This document shows positions 3,976 through 6,769 of a stretch of DNA of 6,769 bases, piece after piece (the first letter of the stretch is position 1; each line of letters starts with the position of its first letter). A program made the translations under genes and the position numbers. Below the pieces are notes generated by a model. That model did no database searches and was not told where the DNA came from. It saw only the letters and a program-made list of their open reading frames with translations. Origin of the DNA: an uncultured Eubacteriales bacterium (lineage in GTDB: Bacteria; Bacillota; Clostridia; Oscillospirales; Acutalibacteraceae); the NCBI GenBank assembly GCA_934726435.1, contig CAKVDR010000027.1:1-6769 (forward strand), in the 5' to 3' direction.

Positions 3976-6394
3976 AAAAATTAAAATAAAAAGTTTCGGC
4001 AAGTTCAAAGATAAAAGCCTCGATTTTTCTCCGGGGGTTCAGGTTATTTATGGCCCAAATGAAGCCGGAAAATCAACGTTGATGGAACTGATAAAACTGA
4101 TGCTTTACAGTCGCAGAAAGGGCACTTCGACAAGCAGCGAAGACAAAGCCTTGAGGAGCAAATTCCTGCCTTGGGATAAATCCTCGATGTGCGCGGTGAT
4201 GGAGTTTAGCCACGAAGGAAACGACTATTTTCTTCAAAAAGAAATTCACGAATCTTCAGTTTTAAAAGATGTTACTGTGCTTCAAAATCTCTCTTCAGGG
4301 CAAAGCGTTAACCTCGGTAAACGCCAAGAGGTAGGGGAGTATCTTTTTTCGCTTGATCTTGCCAGTTTTGAAAGAGGCAGCTTCATAGAAGATCTTGGCA
4401 AAGCGGGGTTTGAAAATATTAAAACTTCCGATGACAGTATCCTTAACAAGATGCTCAATCTTTCGCAAACAGGCGAGACAGAAATTTGTGCAGTTAAAGT
4501 CATGTCTCGTTTGGACGACGCCATAAAAGAAATGGAAAGAGCACGGGGTAAATCCGGCAAAATTCCTTCGCTTAAAACCAAAATCGCTGGCATCAAAGAC
4601 GAAATTCAAACGCTAAAAGATGAAGAAAAAGAAAATTTCGAACTTTTGGAAAAATCAGATGAAATCAAAAAGTTAATGGCTGAGAAAAAAGAAATCGAAA
4701 ACAAATTAGAAGCAACCGAGAATTTAAGAAAAATTGCGGACATAGAAAAGTTAGTCAAAAAAATAAAAATCTCAGAAGAAAAGATTAAAAATCTTAAAAC
4801 CCTTGAGGAAAAAATCAATGAACTTAAAACTTTAAGCACAGATTTGAACCTTTGTGGGCTTAGCGTTAAAAGACAAAAAGAAATCACAGAAAAGCTTGAA
4901 TGCACTGAAATTTCGGAGGAAGAAACCGAAAAGTTAAGCAAATTTCTTAAAAATGAAGAGGTTTTAAAAGATAAACTAAACGAAGTAAGAAACGCTTTTA
5001 ATTTCAAAAATTCAAGCGATTTAAACGCTTTTAGTAATAACCAAAGAATTTCGAATTTATCTGAAAAATACGCAAAAAATCTTGAAAAGTTAAAACTTTA
5101 CCAAACCAATTTTGATACAAAAAATGAAATTGATTCAAAAGAATTAAGTTCATATAATAAAGAAAAAATGATTTTTGCCGGGTTGTGTTTGATTTTTGCT
5201 ACTTCGCTGTTTTTTGCTCCGATGCCTGTTTATTTGGCCGCTTTGGTGCTTACAGCAATTGAAGCTTTCAGGATTTTTAAAATTAAATCTAAAATCGAAA
5301 GTGCAAAGAAAGCTCAAAGTAGCGCAAAAGAAAGTGCTTTTGAAGTCGAAAATGAAACTGAAAATTTAAAAAATGAGATTTTAAAAATTATAAAGATTGA
5401 AGAAGAAAACTTGCAAAAGAAACTTCAGATTCAAAGGCAAATGATAAATAACTTTTTAGCAAGCAAAAAGGCAGATTCAGTCAAAGGATTTTATGAAAAT
5501 TATGCTAAATTCCAAAACTTTTCGCAAAATAAATTTATGCTTAAAAATTTAAAAGTTAAATTCGAAAATTTGAAAAAAAGGTTTTTGGAAGCCTCAAACG
5601 CAAAAGATTTAGACTTTGCAAACGAAAATTTAGTTAAACTTTGCGCTGAAAAAGAAGAAACGACTAAACAAAAAAATGAAATTTTAGCTACAGCAAATGC
5701 ACTTAGATTAAATAATCTTAGCCTTAAAGAGCTCGAAGAAAAACTTGAAAATTTGAAACTTAAATCAGCCAATTTTTCTGAAGAAGGCACTGAAGTTTTA
5801 GCCGAGAGATTAGAAGCTCTTAAATCGCTTGATTTAGAAAACGCGTATATTGAAGCAATGAAAAAAATAAAAATCCCTGAAAAAACAATAGGTGATTTAA
5901 ATGCAGAACTCGAACTAAAAGAGGAAAATTTGGCTTCTGCGAGCAGCTATTTTGAAAGCCTTAAACTCGCAAAAAAATTTATCGAAAAAGCTTCAGTTGA
6001 AATAAGAAAAAATTTCAATCCAAAACTAAACAAGGAAGCTTCTAAAATTTTTGGTAAACTAACTAGTGGAAAATATAAAAATATTTATATATGTAATAAT
6101 TATGGAATTTTGGCAGAATATCAATTGATGCAAAGAAACCTTGAAAATCTCAGCAGTGGCACGATTGACCAAGCCTATCTTTCTTTAAGAATTGCAATTT
6201 CAAAGCTGATTTGCAAAAATCAAGTTCCGCTTATTCTAGATGATACTTTAGTTCGTTATGACCTTAAAAGAATGGAAAATGCGCTGGAGTTTTTTAAAAA
6301 TAGCGAAGAAATTTCGCAAACAATAATTTTCACATGTCATGATTACATAGTTAAAGCCACTCAAGATCAAGGAATAACAATAATAAAAATTTAA
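3965..6394 (+). CDS. YhaN/SbcC-like SMC-type ATPase with a transmembrane hairpin in the coiled coil
   Basis: The 809-residue protein has the split ATPase of the Rad50/SbcC/RecN class and is the likely DNA-binding motor of the upstream nuclease. The N-terminal lobe has IKIKSFGKFKDKSLDFSPG and Walker A GPNEAGKST (30-38). The C-terminal lobe has the signature LSSGTIDQAYLSLR (729-742), Walker B PLILDD (755-760) and the H-loop FTCHD (H792). LSxGTxxQ and ILDDTLVRYD resemble YhaN, whereas SbcC has LSGGE and DEGFGTLD. Two Lys/Glu-rich coiled-coil arms (about 200-400 and 438-670) flank a hydrophobic stretch (403-437) that reads as two membrane helices joined at a tight APMP turn, with Lys/Arg on both flanks. 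No CxxC zinc hook exists: none of its nine cysteines are paired that way. The predicted topology is cytoplasmic heads with the coil tip inserted in the membrane. It overlaps the nuclease gene and ends at an intrinsic terminator. I am confident of the class but not of the exact role. Confidence 0.9.
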   Translation: MIIKKIKIKSFGKFKDKSLDFSPGVQVIYGPNEAGKSTLMELIKLMLYSRRKGTSTSSEDKALRSKFLPWDKSSMCAVMEFSHEGNDYFLQKEIHESSVLKDVTVLQNLSSGQSVNLGKRQEVGEYLFSLDLASFERGSFIEDLGKAGFENIKTSDDSILNKMLNLSQTGETEICAVKVMSRLDDAIKEMERARGKSGKIPSLKTKIAGIKDEIQTLKDEEKENFELLEKSDEIKKLMAEKKEIENKLEATENLRKIADIEKLVKKIKISEEKIKNLKTLEEKINELKTLSTDLNLCGLSVKRQKEITEKLECTEISEEETEKLSKFLKNEEVLKDKLNEVRNAFNFKNSSDLNAFSNNQRISNLSEKYAKNLEKLKLYQTNFDTKNEIDSKELSSYNKEKMIFAGLCLIFATSLFFAPMPVYLAALVLTAIEAFRIFKIKSKIESAKKAQSSAKESAFEVENETENLKNEILKIIKIEEENLQKKLQIQRQMINNFLASKKADSVKGFYENYAKFQNFSQNKFMLKNLKVKFENLKKRFLEASNAKDLDFANENLVKLCAEKEETTKQKNEILATANALRLNNLSLKELEEKLENLKLKSANFSEEGTEVLAERLEALKSLDLENAYIEAMKKIKIPEKTIGDLNAELELKEENLASASSYFESLKLAKKFIEKASVEIRKNFNPKLNKEASKIFGKLTSGKYKNIYICNNYGILAEYQLMQRNLENLSSGTIDQAYLSLRIAISKLICKNQVPLILDDTLVRYDLKRMENALEFFKNSEEISQTIIFTCHDYIVKATQDQGITIIKI

Positions 6395-6424
6395 ACCATC
6401 CGGATTTATTTCCAGGTGGTTTTT
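6394..6424 (+). terminator. Intrinsic terminator of the nuclease/ATPase operon
   Basis: AACCATCCGGA (6394-6404) pairs with TCCAGGTGGTT (6411-6421), an 11-position stem with one T-G wobble and one C/A mismatch. The loop is six bases, and TTTTT (6420-6424) follows and partly overlaps the stem. It begins at the last base of the ATPase stop codon. Confidence 0.8.
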
Positions 6425-6473
6425 GTTATATGTTATAATTTTATAAAAATTAATTAAAAAATTATGTTTATTG

Positions 6474-6502
6474 TTGACAATTACCAAAATCAAGTTTACA
6501 AT
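6474..6502 (+). promoter_or_regulatory. Sigma70/sigmaA-type promoter of the right-hand gene
   Basis: TTGACA (6474-6479, perfect -35) and TACAAT (6497-6502, one mismatch from consensus) are separated by exactly 17 bases. Transcription would start near 6509, giving a leader of about 74 bases before ATG 6583. A second TACAAT (6532-6537) with a weak TTGTAT (6508-6513, 18-bp spacing) could be an additional weaker start. This is the best promoter in the window. It lies in the otherwise gene-free interval 6425-6582. Confidence 0.75.
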
Positions 6503-6518
6503 CAATATTGTATTGTAA
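6496..6518 (+). repeat. Inverted repeat over the -10 box, operator-like
   Basis: TTACAAT (6496-6502) and ATTGTAA (6512-6518) form a perfect 7-bp dyad with a nine-base AT-rich spacer. The left arm covers the -10 box and the right arm extends past the predicted start site. An 8-base palindrome TGTGCACA (6521-6528) follows directly, then a further ACAAT (6533-6537). This is where a repressor would be expected to bind. No U-run follows, so it does not look like a terminator. Confidence 0.45.
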
Positions 6519-6567
6519 GTTGTGCACACAGTACAATAGAATTTAAATTTATTAATTATTTTTATTT

Positions 6568-6574
6568 AAGGAGG
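6568..6574 (+). promoter_or_regulatory. Ribosome binding site of the right-hand gene
   Basis: AAGGAGG at 6568-6574 stands eight bases before ATG 6583, a near-ideal Shine-Dalgarno that clearly fixes this start. Confidence 0.85.
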
Positions 6575-6582
6575 AATTTATT

Positions 6583-6769
6583 ATGGATATTGATTACCGA
6601 GATCTCAAAGAAAAATTGTGGGAGATGCTCCCTAAAGGGGAAAATAAAGATGAAGCTGTAGCAAAATTAGCTGAAGGTTTAAGCGAGGAAGCCAAAAAGA
6701 GATACAGTAAGGCGATGGAAATTTATAATGATTATAAAAAATTTAAAAGAGATTTGCAGGGAGCTATGC
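6583..6769 (+). CDS. Unrecognised small charged helical protein, N-terminal part (cut by window end)
   Basis: The frame is open from ATG 6583 to the window end, giving 62 complete codons, so the true length is unknown. The start is firm because of the AAGGAGG eight bases upstream and the near-consensus promoter before that. The visible sequence begins MDIDYRDLKEKLWEMLPKGE and continues as very hydrophilic, Lys/Glu-rich sequence likely to form helices (for example EEAKKRYSKAMEIYNDYKKF). There is no signal peptide, membrane segment or cysteine. I do not recognise the family. The gene has its own promoter and is separated from the upstream operon by a terminator, so its function cannot be read from the neighbours. 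Confidence 0.75.
   Translation, partial: MDIDYRDLKEKLWEMLPKGENKDEAVAKLAEGLSEEAKKRYSKAMEIYNDYKKFKRDLQGAM

Noticed and set aside
4282..5007. Several open frames on the minus strand inside the ATPase gene (around 4282-4609 and 4606-5007).
   Set aside because: They are Ser/Phe/Leu-rich antisense readings of Lys/Glu-rich coiled-coil codons, have no ribosome sites, and lie wholly within a well-supported gene.
5341..5780. Recurring GAAAATTT-like segments in the ATPase gene, considered as DNA repeats.
   Set aside because: They encode the recurring Glu-Asn-Leu-Lys pattern of the coiled coil, with irregular spacing and no array structure.
6248..6529. Minus-strand frame of 93 residues spanning the end of the ATPase gene and its terminator.
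   Set aside because: It crosses the intrinsic terminator, is Asn/Ile/Tyr-rich as expected from AT-rich non-coding DNA, and has no ribosome site.
6464..6661. Plus-strand frame of 65 residues through the intergenic region and into the right-hand gene.
   Set aside because: It covers the promoter and Shine-Dalgarno of the 6583 gene, has no ribosome site, and reads AT-rich non-coding sequence.

Overview
The window looks like chromosomal DNA from an AT-rich Gram-positive-type bacterium, most likely a Clostridia-like member of the Bacillota. The evidence is the AT-rich base and codon composition, strong AGGAGG-type ribosome binding sites, TTG start codons on two genes, sigma70/sigmaA-type promoter boxes, the gene order SRP RNA - dnaX - ebfC - recR, and a nuclease/ATPase pair of the YhaO/YhaN type. 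Genus or species cannot be read from this sequence alone. No phage genes, transposase, CRISPR array, tRNA or rRNA gene is visible.

Layout. Bases 2-223 (+) are the 3' end of an unrecognised gene that probably begins before the window. It converges on a minus-strand cluster, and the two share a bidirectional terminator hairpin (206-237) that contains both stop codons. Read in its own direction, the minus-strand cluster runs from the small SRP RNA (2782 to about 2636), through dnaX (TTG start at 2605), ebfC/ybaB (4-base ATGA overlap with dnaX), to recR (5 bases after ebfC). This is the widely conserved DNA polymerase clamp-loader / nucleoid protein / recombination-mediator cluster.

A divergent plus-strand operon starts from an AT-rich region of less than 100 bp next to the SRP RNA promoter. 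It encodes a metallophosphoesterase nuclease of the SbcD/YhaO family (best start TTG 2872) and an SMC-like ATPase of the YhaN/SbcC class (3965-6394). The two reading frames overlap by 11 bases. The ATPase has a hydrophobic transmembrane hairpin in the middle of its coiled coil, where Rad50/SbcC has a CxxC zinc hook. The operon ends in an intrinsic terminator (6394-6424). A 188-base intergenic region then carries a near-consensus promoter with an overlapping inverted repeat, and leads into the start of a small charged protein of unknown function that is cut by the window end.

Together the genes form a DNA replication and repair neighbourhood: DnaX loads the sliding clamp, EbfC is a small DNA-binding protein, RecR works with RecO/RecF in gap repair, and the nuclease/ATPase pair is expected to process DNA ends or structures, possibly at the membrane. 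The SRP RNA belongs to membrane-protein targeting and is linked to dnaX by position only.
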